From assembly GCA_942159475.1 (NCBI GenBank), contig OW804095.1:63640773-63704772 (forward strand): DNA of 64,000 bases, given 5' to 3'. Shown here piece after piece: positions 12,311 to 24,775 of this stretch. Source of the stretch: Sthenelais limicola (taxonomy: Eukaryota > Annelida > Polychaeta > Phyllodocida > Sigalionidae). The notes beneath the pieces were generated by a model. It was not told the DNA's origin. It was given only the letters and a program-made list of their open reading frames with translations, and did not search any database. Every line of letters begins with the position of its first letter. Position 1 is the stretch's first letter. The position numbers were made by a program, and so were the translations under genes.

Positions 12311-14508
12311 CTTGATTAGCTATGTCTAATGGTCTCGCAGTTTTAATGTATAAAGAGATATTCCTTTATTGATAGTACTTCAATTATATTTGAAGTGTAA
12401 CGAGTAGTATAGGCAACGCACTAAAACATCCACTTGGAGGACATGCGTTTTTTCATAATAACAATATAAAACAGAATGACCTTGAAAGTAATTTAGAAAA
12501 GTGCGAACCACATTCCATTTCTATTATTTGTTTTACTATTACTATACGATCGTTCTGCCACTGTTGATTAAATTGTTGTGCTCCGTGCAAGAGTACTCTT
12601 AATAGACTCCACGACTTAACGCGAGAACCCAGAATACTATTATTGTGCGACACTCGGTCCCCATTCTCCTCAATGAGTGGACGCCAGCTATTCATTGAAA
12701 TCCACATTTCGACTAGAGTTCATCGCGACTTCAGCACAGGCCATAGAATAGACCGACACGCTTCATCGATTTAATCTCACTCCTTGGTTTTTCGTTGGAG
12801 CTTGAAATCCTAACCCCTCCCGATTTTGATTCATTTCCCCAGGGACCACTTCAGTGATAATTCGTTTTCTTGGCTAGTTGAGGTAAATAGAATAATCTGT
12901 TAGGGACAGTATGCGCAGTCTTGGGTACGGCCATATATTCTCCGGACTTCTACTGTTTATAATTTTACTTATGGCATATTGGATCATTTATAAATAACAA
13001 TTTATTGTTACATCGTATAACTCTTTTCTCTCCCTTCTCATCTCCATGCAAACTACACACAAATATTACATCATACACCTAATATAAGGGTCAAATTTTC
13101 AGAAAATGTACAATTCAACTTCACCAATCCTCTCAAATAACCCAAGTTTCGGACAAAAATAAAGTTAAAAATACAGTTCAACCTAACCAAACAGATTGCT
13201 AGAATCAATGCAATGCCGAATATACTCGAATTTACCTAGTATTGGCCAAATTGCAGCCTAATTTAGCAGAATTTACTAAATGTGTACAGCTACCAATTGT
13301 ACATTTTCTGAAAATCTGACCCATAAATGCGTGTGGGTATTATGGTATCTATGTACGTTTGGATGTATACATTTATAGTATACATAATAAGACTGCTAAC
13401 ACCTGTCCATTCAGATACGAACACAAGTGGCAAAGCAGAATCCAATTCTATAATCACAAGATTTATCCTTTTTTCCCCTCACTCACTATGTCATGTCCTT
13501 GTTTTTATAACATTCTTTCAACAAAGGAAGGAAAAGCCAACACTCTGAAACTAGAAACTAGTCTCTAGCAACGAGTGGCACAGCAAATATCCTCCTCTCT
13601 CTGTTATTTATATATATGAACAAAAATTTTAATTATCCTTTTTCTTTACTACCATGTTGTAAATTATACAATAATTTTAGTATTTTTGTAGTATGTTATG
13701 TCGTTTCTGCAACTTGAACTGACCATGTAAAATACTCTGTATATATCCAAACCCTGTACATAAGAAATTTGGGGCAAGTGAAAAGCCCTATCACTGGGAC
13801 TTGAACTACCCAGTATAAATAAAAGCTTTAAAAAAAAATTAAAAAAAATACATGCATGCATGTAATGTTTCTACGTAGACCTGTATATATATGTGTATGT
13901 GTGAACTATTTCTCGATAAAAGAAATAGAATAACGCGAATCTTCAGTGGAAACGATATGTAAGAAGCAACGTATTGGAAATGGGGTGACCCAGACATAAG
14001 CGTTTCATGGTTTAATGAACAATGAAGTCAGACCTTGGTCCCTGGTCCCTAAACGATCTTTTTTGTTCACGCAACAGTTTCTATGCTATGGGGAGAAAGG
14101 GGAATATTGAGCCTTTATAGAGCTCCAAGACGCAAAAAAAGAAAATATCTTGAAGCTCCTTTGCCAATTTATTTGTATTTAAGTGTAAATTCTCGTTTCC
14201 TGAGTAATATATAAATGGACGTACTAGATGGCGAGCCTGTGAATGACTACAAAAATAATGTAAACATCGATATTTTAAAATAAATTTGTTTGTATTAAAA
14301 TATATATAATGCTGATAATAAATCCCGGCAATAAAAAGCCTTTGGGTTTTTACAAAGATGATTCTACACCGTGGTAAATATATCATAATGTAGGCGGGAC
14401 GTGCACATTAATTGTTCGCTCCCGCATGACAGATAGATCTATTGGGCTGTTATGATAAATGCCTTTCCCATTTGACGATATACTTTCGCTCATACTTTCC
14501 TAATTAGA
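12311..14508. other. Non-coding stretch with one MITE
   Basis: No coding region is supported. It includes an inverted-repeat element at 13088-13322. Near 13796 the sequence GGACTTGAAC on the plus strand is the reverse complement of a B-box-like sequence, but no A-box was found beside it. The end adjoins the 3' side of the minus-strand repeat-protein gene; TTTATT at 14168-14173 could be its poly(A) signal. Confidence 0.5.
13088..13322. mobile_element. MITE with 28-bp terminal inverted repeats
   Basis: The left end GGGTCAAATTTTCAGAAAAT at 13088 and the right end ATTTTCTGAAAATCTGACCC at 13322 belong to 28-bp arms that match as inverted repeats with one mismatch. ATAA sits directly outside both ends, consistent with a short target-site duplication. 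At 235 bp with no coding capacity it fits a non-autonomous DNA transposon. The superfamily is unclear. Confidence 0.7.
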
Positions 14509-15588
14509 TTAATTCCTCTTTGACTTTGTTGCAAAATGCCGAGCGGCACTCTGGGGTCTTGTATATTTATATTCTTGGGCTGCTGCATAACCTGCTCTGT
14601 AGTTCTCTGTGAGTGGCGACACATCGACACCATCATCCTGCATCATGGATGGATTCTCATAACGTATATTTTTTCCGCGTCCACTCGACCCCCTTAGCAA
14701 AGATTCAAATTTCCAATTTAAAGGTTTTATCGAAGATGTCATAGATGGGAAATTCCAATTAACCGTTTTATTATAATCTAAATTCTTTGAAAACCTCCAA
14801 GGAATAGTGGTACCTTCCTTCAGCATTCTGGCAAAATTCCATCTAATGGTGCCTTCGCTCGATTGTCCTTGGGGTAAATTCTTCGGAAATGTCCACCTCA
14901 CACTCACTCCTTCTCTACTTTGACGAGCAAATCCCCAATTAATTGGTCTACTGTGAACAAGTTGTGACTGGAAAGTCCATAGTAAAGGTGATCGATAGAC
15001 ACTGTCCATTTGATGGCCGAACACCCAACGAATTGTTGATCCTGTCTGGCAGGTTTGTTTTTCGAAGGACCAATTCAAAGGCGTTATTTCTTCCAAGATA
15101 GGTCTAAAACACCAGTTTATGGTCGAAACATGAGGAGTCACTGTTGCAAAATTCCAATTTATGGTCGACTCCGGTGGACATTGTTGTACGAAATACCAAC
15201 GGACTTCTTGGATTCCATCGGTCTGATTAGCAAAGCTCCAATTAATTGGATTTATATTTTGGATCTGACTCAGAAATTCCCATTTGATCTCTGATTTAGG
15301 AAGTAACTGGTGCTTGAATGACCATATAATTGTACCATCTTCTTTCACTACCTTTTCAAATGACCATTTTATATCCGGGGTGTTTTCTAATTCGCTAGGG
15401 AATTCCCACTTGATGTCACTTTCATCTTTTAAGACATTAATGAAAGTCCACTTGAGCCCGGTTGGGTGTTCTATAGCTTTGGGGAACTCCCATTTTACTG
15501 GAGGACCAAGCAAATCATCGATGTTGATATCTTGTAGTTCTCTGTCATAGATATTCAGGACATGGGTCGGACGTCTTGGACGAGGCAT
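14509..15588 (-). CDS. W-x-F 14-residue tandem repeat protein
   Basis: A 359-residue protein in one coding exon. Residues 30-302 form nineteen tandem units, sixteen of exactly 14 residues and three expanded (15, 16 and 18). The unit is x-[IVL]-x-W-x-F-x-x-x-[hydrophobic or polar]-x4, for example DIKWEFPSELENTP and TINWNFATVTPHVS. Trp at position 4 and Phe at position 6 are invariant in all nineteen. Every Trp of the protein lies in a unit. The flanks are a basic start (MPRPRR) and a 57-residue basic tail rich in Tyr and Ala. The alternating I-x-W-x-F suggests one short beta strand per unit and hence an elongated beta structure; this is inference. No signal peptide or membrane segment is seen. 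An in-frame TGA at 15631-15633 supports the start. I do not recognise the family, and function is unknown. Confidence 0.85.
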   Translation of the reverse strand: MPRPRRPTHVLNIYDRELQDINIDDLLGPPVKWEFPKAIEHPTGLKWTFINVLKDESDIKWEFPSELENTPDIKWSFEKVVKEDGTIIWSFKHQLLPKSEIKWEFLSQIQNINPINWSFANQTDGIQEVRWYFVQQCPPESTINWNFATVTPHVSTINWCFRPILEEITPLNWSFEKQTCQTGSTIRWVFGHQMDSVYRSPLLWTFQSQLVHSRPINWGFARQSREGVSVRWTFPKNLPQGQSSEGTIRWNFARMLKEGTTIPWRFSKNLDYNKTVNWNFPSMTSSIKPLNWKFESLLRGSSGRGKNIRYENPSMMQDDGVDVSPLTENYRAGYAAAQEYKYTRPQSAARHFATKSKRN

Positions 15589-15658
15589 GGTAATTGATGA
15601 GATTATATAAGGCCTTCCAACATCTATCGTTCAAAAAGTGAAGATATGAATCGTATAT
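15589..15658 (-). promoter_or_regulatory. 5' UTR with 3' splice site and short uORF
   Basis: On the minus strand, CACTTTTTTTGCTTTCAG ends at 15659, a strong acceptor 70 bases before the start codon. The repeat-protein gene therefore probably has a non-coding first exon farther to the right. Within the leader an upstream ATG at 15623 opens a six-codon frame that stops at 15603. The main start has a good context (ACCATGC). Confidence 0.55.
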
Positions 15659-18188
15659 CTGAAAGCAAAAAAAGTGTGTATAGGTTTAAAAGCTCCTTTC
15701 TCAGGACTTTTTGCTTGTGAAGGTAATGTTAGTAAATTGACAATTCAATATGTCATTTATTCAACTTTTAATGTTTTTATCATCAAATTATTTTGTTATC
15801 ATGTTATTATCACTAGTATTAACTATGTCATAACCAGTTATGTTATTATATGATAATAGTCAACAAGCTGTCACGGCGAGATAAGAACCACAATTGAAAG
15901 AAACAGTCCAGCCATAGCATAGTTCTCAAGAAATCAAGAAACCCGCTTTAATACCTCATCCAATATGGCGAATGTAATTAAAGGGAAATTGTTTACATGG
16001 GTGTTTCACTATTTATATAGCTCTGACATGTATGCAAATAATCATCAGATATCATAATCAATATTAGATCATAAGGATTTCATCATTAATGTCATCATGA
16101 CAGTGATTTTTAAGTTTACAATTCTGATAGTGATTAGGTAACACCAAGGTAAGGATGTTTGTTTGTTTTTAAAAATGTTTATTCAGCTGAGGGAAATTAT
16201 GTAGTTATACACTATTGTCATTCGTAGCTGATATGAGAGAGAATTTTACAAAAGCATAGTCGACACATACAATTAGATTCATTACAAAATATTAATAAAA
16301 TACAATATAAATAGGGAAAAAAATAGAGAAAATATGTGATCCTTTTTTAGAAAAATGAGTCATAAGTCGCAAAATATGGATTTTGAGATATTCGAGATAT
16401 CACCATATTTGAAAAGAGGAGATCAAGCTGATTCACATTTCTAGTAAACACTAGGACAACTGATAAGTATTTCTATATTTCAAGTTTGATATTTTTACTT
16501 TTAAAATAAAGTTTGCAATGTTTCTGGATGGGTAATTACCAGTAAACTAACTAAATATACTCCATATGAAGGCCTTCAAAACGCAAGGATATACTCAATA
16601 CAATATCCCGAAATTTGATACATGGATTCATATGACTATGAGTGTTAAACCCTCTAAAAATCATAACATTTCAATAAGGAGATCTTTTGGGGAAAAAACA
16701 CCTTGAAAAATATCAATTTTGCGACTTGTGACTCATTTTCCTGAAACACATCACATATAGTAACACATGTAAAAACTACCACCCGGGCAGCATCCTATTG
16801 CTACAATCCGAGGAGTGTCTAGTATTTTATCATAGTCAGTACACAAGAGATCAATGAAGATGAGTGGATTATACACGCAAATCACAACCGAAAGGGCAGC
16901 AAGGTAGCAGCAATCACAGAAGGTTTTCAGGATCTGGAATATTCCAGATATCCTGACTAACAGAAAACGCATTCGGATGAAGTCCTGTAAATCAACTGAA
17001 TGATGTCTTTACTCCATGATGATACAGGAAAACATGTCAAAATATATTATTGACAATGAAAATCAACAGTTGACGGATTGAAAATATGACTGTCCGAAAC
17101 TTTAATAGTCAGCTTGGAGACAGGTGGGGAGACAGGTAGACCTGATGTAACTTTTGGTCTATTTTTGATCGACTTTCAATGTAAACAATTGTCATTACAG
17201 AACAACGGGACTTACAATTATTGTAGACTAAACTATCCCCTTGCAGAATCTAGTTTCATTTAATAAATGATGTACCTAGGAGCTAGAGAAGCAGTGGAAA
17301 CAACAGCCAAGGTTTCCATGAAACAAAACTTCATTTCACAGGAAGTAGAAAAAATGGCTGTTCCTAAAAGCTCCCCCCTCCCTCCGGTGTATCAGTGAGA
17401 TGCTATGTAACAGCATGGCAAAAGGAGGGAGGGAGTTTGCATGGTAGCAAACCGGAAACATGCTGCTGGATTGCATGTAATCCTACACACATGATTACAC
17501 AGTAGGATTACACTCCCGCCCATACAAACTGCATTTAATCCTCCCTTCATCATGGAGTAAAGTAGGATATCAGAATCAACAGATTCTTCACACTGATATA
17601 TCCAGGATCAGAGGACCCAAGATGTATTAAAAGTCTTAAGTTAGGTAAGCCAGATTGCTACTGCTATTGCAAGAGTCAGAGAGTGAAAGAGAAAGAGAGA
17701 TTGGGGTAATGGGTGAAAGGCAAGGGAGGGAGGGAGGGAGGGACAGAGCTGGAAGGCAAGGGAGGGATAGAGCCACAATGACACATCAACCATGACTGGG
17801 TAATAAGGGTGAGGGTTATTACGTAATAACTAGAGGGGGCAATATGGTGCAGGGGGCATGTGCCAGAGTGTGTGGAGTATGGTGGAGGTGAGAAATGGGT
17901 GGTGCATGGGCGGAGCAGAAATGTATGACTGATCAAGTGGAATAGATAAGGCAGGCTCGCCTGATATATCTAAGCTCACACAGATTATCAGATTAAAGTG
18001 ATTGGCACTTTTGGCTGCGAAACAATTAGATTGATGCAACATCAATCTAAAAAGTTCACCTTCTTTGCCAAAGTGGCATGTTGTTACACAACACCACGAG
18101 TAACAAAGAATTGTGAATGTGCGGACCGCTTGTATGGGGCCTCTCCCATACGGATACCTATTTCTTACTGCACTTCTAATCTATCTGA
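15659..18188. other. Non-coding stretch, possible 5' intron or promoter side
   Basis: No coding region is supported. It must hold the first exon of the minus-strand repeat-protein gene if the acceptor at 15659 is used, but I could not place that exon. It contains an inverted-repeat element (16332-16758) and a GA-rich tract around 17676-17770. Confidence 0.45.
16332..16758. mobile_element. MITE-like element with long imperfect inverted ends
   Basis: The left end ATATGTGAT followed by AAAAATGAGTCATAAGTCGC is the imperfect reverse complement of the right end, which reads GCGACTTGTGACTCATTTTC and then ATCACATAT. Arms are about 45 bp and the whole is 427 bp. The inner sequence is AT-rich without coding capacity. 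No clear target duplication is seen. Confidence 0.6.
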
Positions 18189-18850
18189 ATGAGTACTAAT
18201 CTTGACACCTGGGACGAGCTTAGATGTATAAAGGGTTTCAAGATCATACAATATAATATAAGATCACTATTGCCCAAATTTGACTTGATTGTAGAGGATG
18301 TTTTATCGCATAATTACGATGTTATAATGTTTACTGAAAGTTGGTTAAAGAAAGAATTACATGATAATCTAATATCGCATGATAACTATAAGCTGATCCC
18401 TCTGAACAGAAGAGTTGCATCTAGGGGAGGTGGCATTTGTTGCTACATTAGGAAGGATTATGACTAATATTCGAACGATGACTGCTGTGTCTCCGATAAT
18501 AATTGTGAAGTAATAGGCTTTTCGGTTAAAAGACCGAACAATCCAACCTATTCTGTGGTTACTAGCTATAGGCCCCAGACGGTAATGTTAAACAATATTT
18601 TGAGTCTCTACGCACAATTACAGATAGCACTATTACTCTTCTACCACACAGAGGCGAGCACCTGATTTTTTGTGGTGACCTTAACATTGACTTACTTGAT
18701 CCAACTAATGGAAAAAATTCAAATCCCTCTCAGACTTCTGTAACGATTATTCACTTACCCGTAATATGGATGTAATAACAAGATTTGGATTGTTAAAAAA
18801 TACCATCCTAGATAATATATTCCTGATACGCTCAGCCATTAAGTGTGATT
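18189..18850 (+). pseudogene. LINE apurinic-type endonuclease fragment (Jockey/CR1-like)
   Basis: The open start (92 residues, 18189-18467) reads IIQYNIRSLLPKFD, then VIMFTESWL, then RGGGICCYIRKDYD, the order of the N-terminal endonuclease of Jockey/CR1-type LINE ORF2. After a stop, other frames give EVIGFSVKRPNNP and TSYRP, then HLIFCGDLNIDLLDP with the catalytic GDxNxD-type motif, then LKNTILDNIFL. At least three frame breaks occur and no reverse transcriptase follows. It is a decayed 5' fragment and need not belong to the same family as the fragment at about 12 kb. Confidence 0.8.
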
Positions 18851-19930
18851 TTAAACAAAATGCCGAATCTATGTAATAATAATGCATTCATCTCGACCAA
18901 TTAATTAATATAGAATATTTAAAATGTGTTTTTCACCCACCAAATCCGGCCAAGAGTTAATAGCAACAAGAATCAGGGCATGAGGAAAACCGTTCCATGG
19001 AACGAGATTGTTTTTGGTTACATTGTACATACCTACTGATTAAAAATCTTGTCCAAAAAAAAGGTGTTAAAACCTAGCAAAGTTTACGGACTGAAACCTC
19101 CAAATGCCACTTTACCTCATCGTGCATAAGTATAGGTGTCGACACAGTGAATAAGTAAAGGCTATGTATAAGTACGGTGGCTAAGGTTAGCCTAGGCTAA
19201 CAATACATAATGGTGGCTGTATATTGTTGCACGTCGATCCGCGCTGTGCAGTAGGCTATTGCATAATGCAGGGAGAGCATATAAATTCGCAGTAGCGTAC
19301 AATCAGTTCCATAAAATTTCAAATGATTCAATGGCGATGAAGCCTTTCCCTTATCAATAGTTAGTCCTCTATCGTTAGCAAAATAAACCTCTTATCTAAA
19401 TTACGTTAATTATAAGCTCGTGAGACCTGGAATATCTATATAGATACAGACGAAAGCATGTACATATTATATGAATAAATGAGTCTGACCCGTATACTGT
19501 GATATACTGGTTCCTCAGTGATATCAGCGATTCTTCTAAAAGGCAGATATTCCCTTTTCTATATCCTTCCGGGTATCACAAACACCAATATGACTTTCAT
19601 CATCCCATGGTCCAACATCCAAGTGTAAGATTCTTTTGCTGTATAGATTCGTACAGAACGAATGCCAGTCAAGCAATTCGTCAAATGACCGCTGCAGCGT
19701 TTAGTACATGTTGATGCATGCTGTTGAAAATCAGTGTACATAGCTCGGTTTTAATTTGAAGGCTTTGCATGGCCGTGTTGCACCAAACGTGACTCTTAGC
19801 TACTCCAACCCTGTAAACTAGCACAAAGTGTTATATTCATTTGTATGTGTATTTTGCAAAATCTAACTACAGGAACTACTTTTTTTGCTACAAATACATG
19901 TGCCCATCAATAAAAAAAACATGTTGAACG

Positions 19931-19952
19931 CTCTCTCTCTCTCTCTCTCTCT
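19931..19952. repeat. CT dinucleotide microsatellite
   Basis: Eleven CT units, followed by a degenerate CT-rich tract to about 20030. Confidence 0.9.
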
Positions 19953-22900
19953 CGCCCCTCTCACTCTCTCCACGCCCCCTCTCCCTCTCACAACCACCTC
20001 TCTCCGCCTCTCTTTTTCTTCTCTCTTCACCTATACTGGATAACTCGATAACTGTCCCGCCACTCTACCAGTGTTATAAGTTGGTTAATAACTAGAATAT
20101 ATGTATATATGTTATATGCTGTATATTGGAAAACTATTATTAAAGAAGAAGGAATGAGTCCAACTCAATAATAAAGAGATCCCAGGAAGCAGACTGAATT
20201 AGTATAAAAAATTTATAATAAATTGTGGAAATGGATCCCTATATACAGCAATCTATGGTATCTAGCAGGAGATAACATCTATTCAGTGATCGATTCCCTA
20301 AAACCGATTCCGGTTAGTTGGAGTATTTAATGTACAAATGAATTTATGCACGCTCTTTGAACTAGATTTCAAAACTGTTGCACAAAAACATGTTTTAATC
20401 ACGCTACACTCGACATCAATTGAATGTTTCCTTTTTATTTATGTACATCAGAAGATACCGAAAAGCCTAATATGTATACAACGCTTTGTAAATGTATTTA
20501 TAACAAAGTTTCTGTTTATGCACGAACATTTTCTTATCCACATTTTCTATGCGGATTAATGAATATAAATTATGGAATAGACACAAATCTATCTTATCGC
20601 ATATTAACCATATCAATCTTACACACTCTCGGTGAAGTACCTAACTTATGTATTTCGTGTAAACATACATCCAACGTTGGTACATCCCATGGCAGAAAGT
20701 CAGAGTGACCTCCGTTCTGGTTCATTTATTTGTGGTACTTTGTCTGGGTAGGGAGGTAGTATTTTGAAAACAAAAAAGATGCACTGTTATACCTCATTGT
20801 GTCATATGTATACCCATACTAAATTTTATTTCAATAGCATAGGCCTAGGCCTTCCCTATTCAGTTATAGCCATATTTAATCCAGGTATTACATAGTCTGT
20901 GTAACTGTCCTCGCCTGCGTGGATGTGGGAGGGGCGGGAATGGTACTCTGTCTAGTATTTACTAAACTACAGGCATGCATGATGAACAACTTGGAAATAC
21001 CGACGGCAACAATAATTTATATTCAAATTTCTTGAACACTTATATACCCCCGGGACATACCCAGTCCAAATCTATGAGGGAGTGACGAATAGGGGCCAAC
21101 TTCCAGTTCTCCCTGGGTCTATGATAAGTAAAGGGAGGCTACTCCACACATTACAGGTGTGCGATTAAATATACATACAATAGATAATACCTAAGTGTAA
21201 TAAAGTGTAAATTACTTAAATTCATGCATTTATTTATGGGTGCATGCATATACAAATAATTCAAGTGGATAACTATGCTAGACTGTCGAGAACACTGGCA
21301 TGTTCTCATCGTAAGGTACTCAGGGGTGCCTTTCTTTTGCAAGAAAGTATACTGTGGTGTAACCAACCAGGATGTAATTATGGAAATTCCCACAAATTCG
21401 TGGATTATATCTTAGGTAATACTAATAACTTTCGCAGGTCACATTTGCAGACCAATGCTGGCATGTTCAAAATATACATACTATCCTTGATTTATTTACA
21501 AAAACAGTGTACACGTATCAGCTTAGTAAGGTTATCAGTGAAAGGTACAAAACAAACCACATTTAGTTGTTACTCACTTGACGCCTTCTCGCCGTCTCAG
21601 GAAGCCAAGACTGAAAACAGCATCCTCGCAAGGAGCCTGGGGAAAAGTGCTTAAAAATTAATAGCTGCGAGCCGCTATATATAGGGGAGTCTGCCCTGGT
21701 TCTTATTCCTATGTGAGTAGAACCGGAACTGGGTTAGCGCTACACTTCTGGTTTATCTTCTGGTTTCCTCGAAGTTGGCTTTCACGCGTATTATTGCTAA
21801 CAAGCTTGAAGCGATTTGCAAGGATGCTAAATTCACGGCCACTCTATTAAAAAAATCAGTTTGTTCAACAATAATACAAACAATAATTTCTACATGTATG
21901 CATTTGATGTTTCGGGATATCATATTGATATAACAATATCTGTATGCGTTCAATATGCATAAATCAATCCGACGTATAGCTAGGTTGTTGATCGCCTCTT
22001 TGATATTCATTTACTTAACTATTTAAACCAGGAAGTGTCTGTTTTGTTTATCATCGATTCATAGGAGAATATCCGGGACTGAGGGGCGGATCGGGGGGCT
22101 AGGAGGCACGTGACCCCCCCCCCCCCCTACTAGAATTATTCCTTTAAAATGAAGACCTCTTGTGTATTTTAAAGACATTTTTGGCATGATAAAGACTTTA
22201 TTTATTAAAATTGAGCTCCCCTCCCCCGACACACACACAAACCATTCCACACACATGAACTGAATGAAGACTGCCTGTGCCCCCCCCCCCCACTAGCTAG
22301 GCTCCACCTCCTAGATACGCCCCTGAATTCCCCTGCACTGATAAATCACGTATACAATATAAAAATATGAAATAATAATAACACCCGGCAAATTTTAAAA
22401 ACAAAATATCCCACTAACTCTGTCTGATTTCTATATTACAATGTAATGTAGGATCGATGGTTTAAGTATTTGAATTTGTTAAGAAAGGAGAGAACAAGGA
22501 GTTCGTCCTGATGGAGTACGATTAGTTCTGATTATATTACGTAATGTTATAGAAATTATTATAATTTTATTCAAATTCTTTTTAAATACCGGTATTGACA
22601 ATTGCAGCTTCTAACGATACACTAGGACCGTGTTCTTAAAAATATTTATTTAAAGCTTCGTCAAGTGTACGTTGCATGGCGTTTGCCCTGTCGTTTGCTG
22701 CCTAAATTTTTCATTTTAACCGCGAATCTAGTGAATTTCTCTAAGATAATTTTGCATCGTACATATTCTAGACAGTGGCCTGGGTTGGACAGTTTGGTAA
22801 AACAAATTGTCACTCGCCACGACAGACTGATGTTTGATCGAGTGTTTAAACAAACAAGTTTGAGGCCAGCAGTTTGCATGGCTGGCGCATGGGGTGACCC

Positions 22901-24695
22901 GGGCGGTCAATATGTTACATAATTGTTTGTCTATAGGTGCAAATATGCATGCACCCAGTTGCTCGATTGGCAGGAATAAAAAAATGGAATTTCTATCAAA
23001 AATAGCATATAAACGTTCCAGGCAACTTTTAAAAAATTTGATTCTGATAATTTTCTGCATTTTGTTTTAGCTGGGGCTCGTGAAAAAACCTATTTTGGGA
23101 TTTTGCACTCCCAGTATAACTAAATTTAAAAAAATAAAAAAATAAATAATTGACTCGGTGCACAAATATCTAGAGTATGAACAGGGACCGAAGAATTCAT
23201 ATAATTCAAAAATTCTGTCCATCTTCGTACATGTTCGTAGTATATTAATTTGGGGAGATTAACTATATGAGTAAATACTCAGTCCAGTAACGTATCAATA
23301 TCATTTGCGAGGTACCCTCTGGGGGACAACCAGCTTTATACTTATAGGCGCATTAAACCCAATTGATTACTGAACGGTATATGTATATAAAATGTACGAG
23401 ACATGTGGTCACACGTATGAAATAGGACGTGGATAATGATTCGCACGTCAGGTGGTCACGATTCTATACAAAGGAGTGTTCTGTTTTCCTATGGTGCCTG
23501 TAACAAAGTTATATAGGACGATTAAGTTTTGTGGCAGAGTAAGGCCATTATAAATTTGTGCTCATAGACCTCGGTTCCTGGTACAGGTGACCGCTCTACG
23601 ACCACACAAGTGTCAACAAACCGTATAGAAACACAACACAACTTCCACCAAAGACCTAGATAGCTTCTGCCACCCTCGGCAGCGCAAGGTCTAGTGAAGA
23701 ATAGAAATAAAACCAGAGAAGGGTGCAGGGTGTAATTTATGTTTTTCATGTGACAAAAAAACACAAAGAGTATATTCATCCTGGGAGCACACACGTCACC
23801 CTACCTGACCAACTAGAACCAACGAGCATTTTATAATCGTTGCTAGAATTATAGCCTACCTGAAGTTAATTATCAGTTCATACTTGATTTCTTTTTCTCT
23901 AACATTTTCCAATATGAATTAACCACAACTCGTGAGCATAATTGCTCGTCTTTAAAAAATGATGAAACCCTATAGCTGTTATACCCACTCTGATTTTGCA
24001 AGAGGTTCCCAATACACTAAGATTGACGCAACGAGTCGATCGTATTGAAGCGGGAGATCTATCAGGCATCCCAAGGCTTGCGATTGACAATACAACAACC
24101 AACAAGTAATAGGTTAACTATTGATCTATTTAACTATTGATCTATTTAACTTCACAATTAGTGTGAACTTAATGTAGCTACCTGGCGTTTCCAAGGGAAA
24201 CGTTTTCTCAGGGTCAAATACTTGTGTCCGATGTCAAATTATGGTTATTGCGATTTAGTGATGCTCAGACTGAAAATGTTAGATATTTACGAAAATATCT
24301 TCGAAAAACCTTAAACTTGAACTTTGATCAAAGCATAATAAAGTGCTGAATCACAATGGGATATGTGGAGTTTGGACCTGGAATGGTATGTCTTGGTTAG
24401 ATTAGTTTAATTTCTCCCTTCATTTGAAGGGGTTGTAAAGCTACTATTTCGGAGTTTCCGTAGCCCTCCATATGCTTAAAAACTGTATTATATATTGCAT
24501 TTTTATTAAGAACAGACAATAACATTCCGAAATTGGATACATACTCTCTGCCTAGGCAGGTCTTCCTGAGAGATCCGCATTTACCACATTTGGACTCACC
24601 CATGTTAGGATTTACCAGTCCAACTGTAATGGACTGCCCCAAATTATGTAAGAGGTGAGAAAAGGGTGTTATATGGGTGGAGCAGGTGGAGATCC

Positions 24696-24775
24696 GATCT
24701 GATAGCATCTGATTTCACATCTGATATCACAAAAACATGCGATCTGATATCATCTGATTTCACAACTGATATAAG
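24696..24775. repeat. Imperfect 45-bp tandem duplication
   Basis: GATCTGATAGCATCTGATTT at 24696 recurs as GATCTGATATCATCTGATTT at 24741. The similarity extends through the following CACATCTGATAT/CACAACTGATAT. Confidence 0.7.

Noticed and set aside
13790..13860. tRNA B-box-like sequence on the minus strand
   Set aside because: No A-box at the proper distance and no cloverleaf. At most it is a fragment of a SINE.
15055..15550. Two plus-strand frames of 79 and 88 residues
   Set aside because: Antisense shadows of the W-x-F repeat coding sequence.
15604..15612. TATA-like sequence just upstream of the W-x-F start codon
   Set aside because: It lies only about 18 bases before the ATG, too close to place a transcription start upstream of it, and inside the presumed leader exon.
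21244..21654. 136-residue plus-strand frame
   Set aside because: No domain recognised. The right end contains sequence that could as well be a minus-strand splice donor region, and the evidence is too weak for either.
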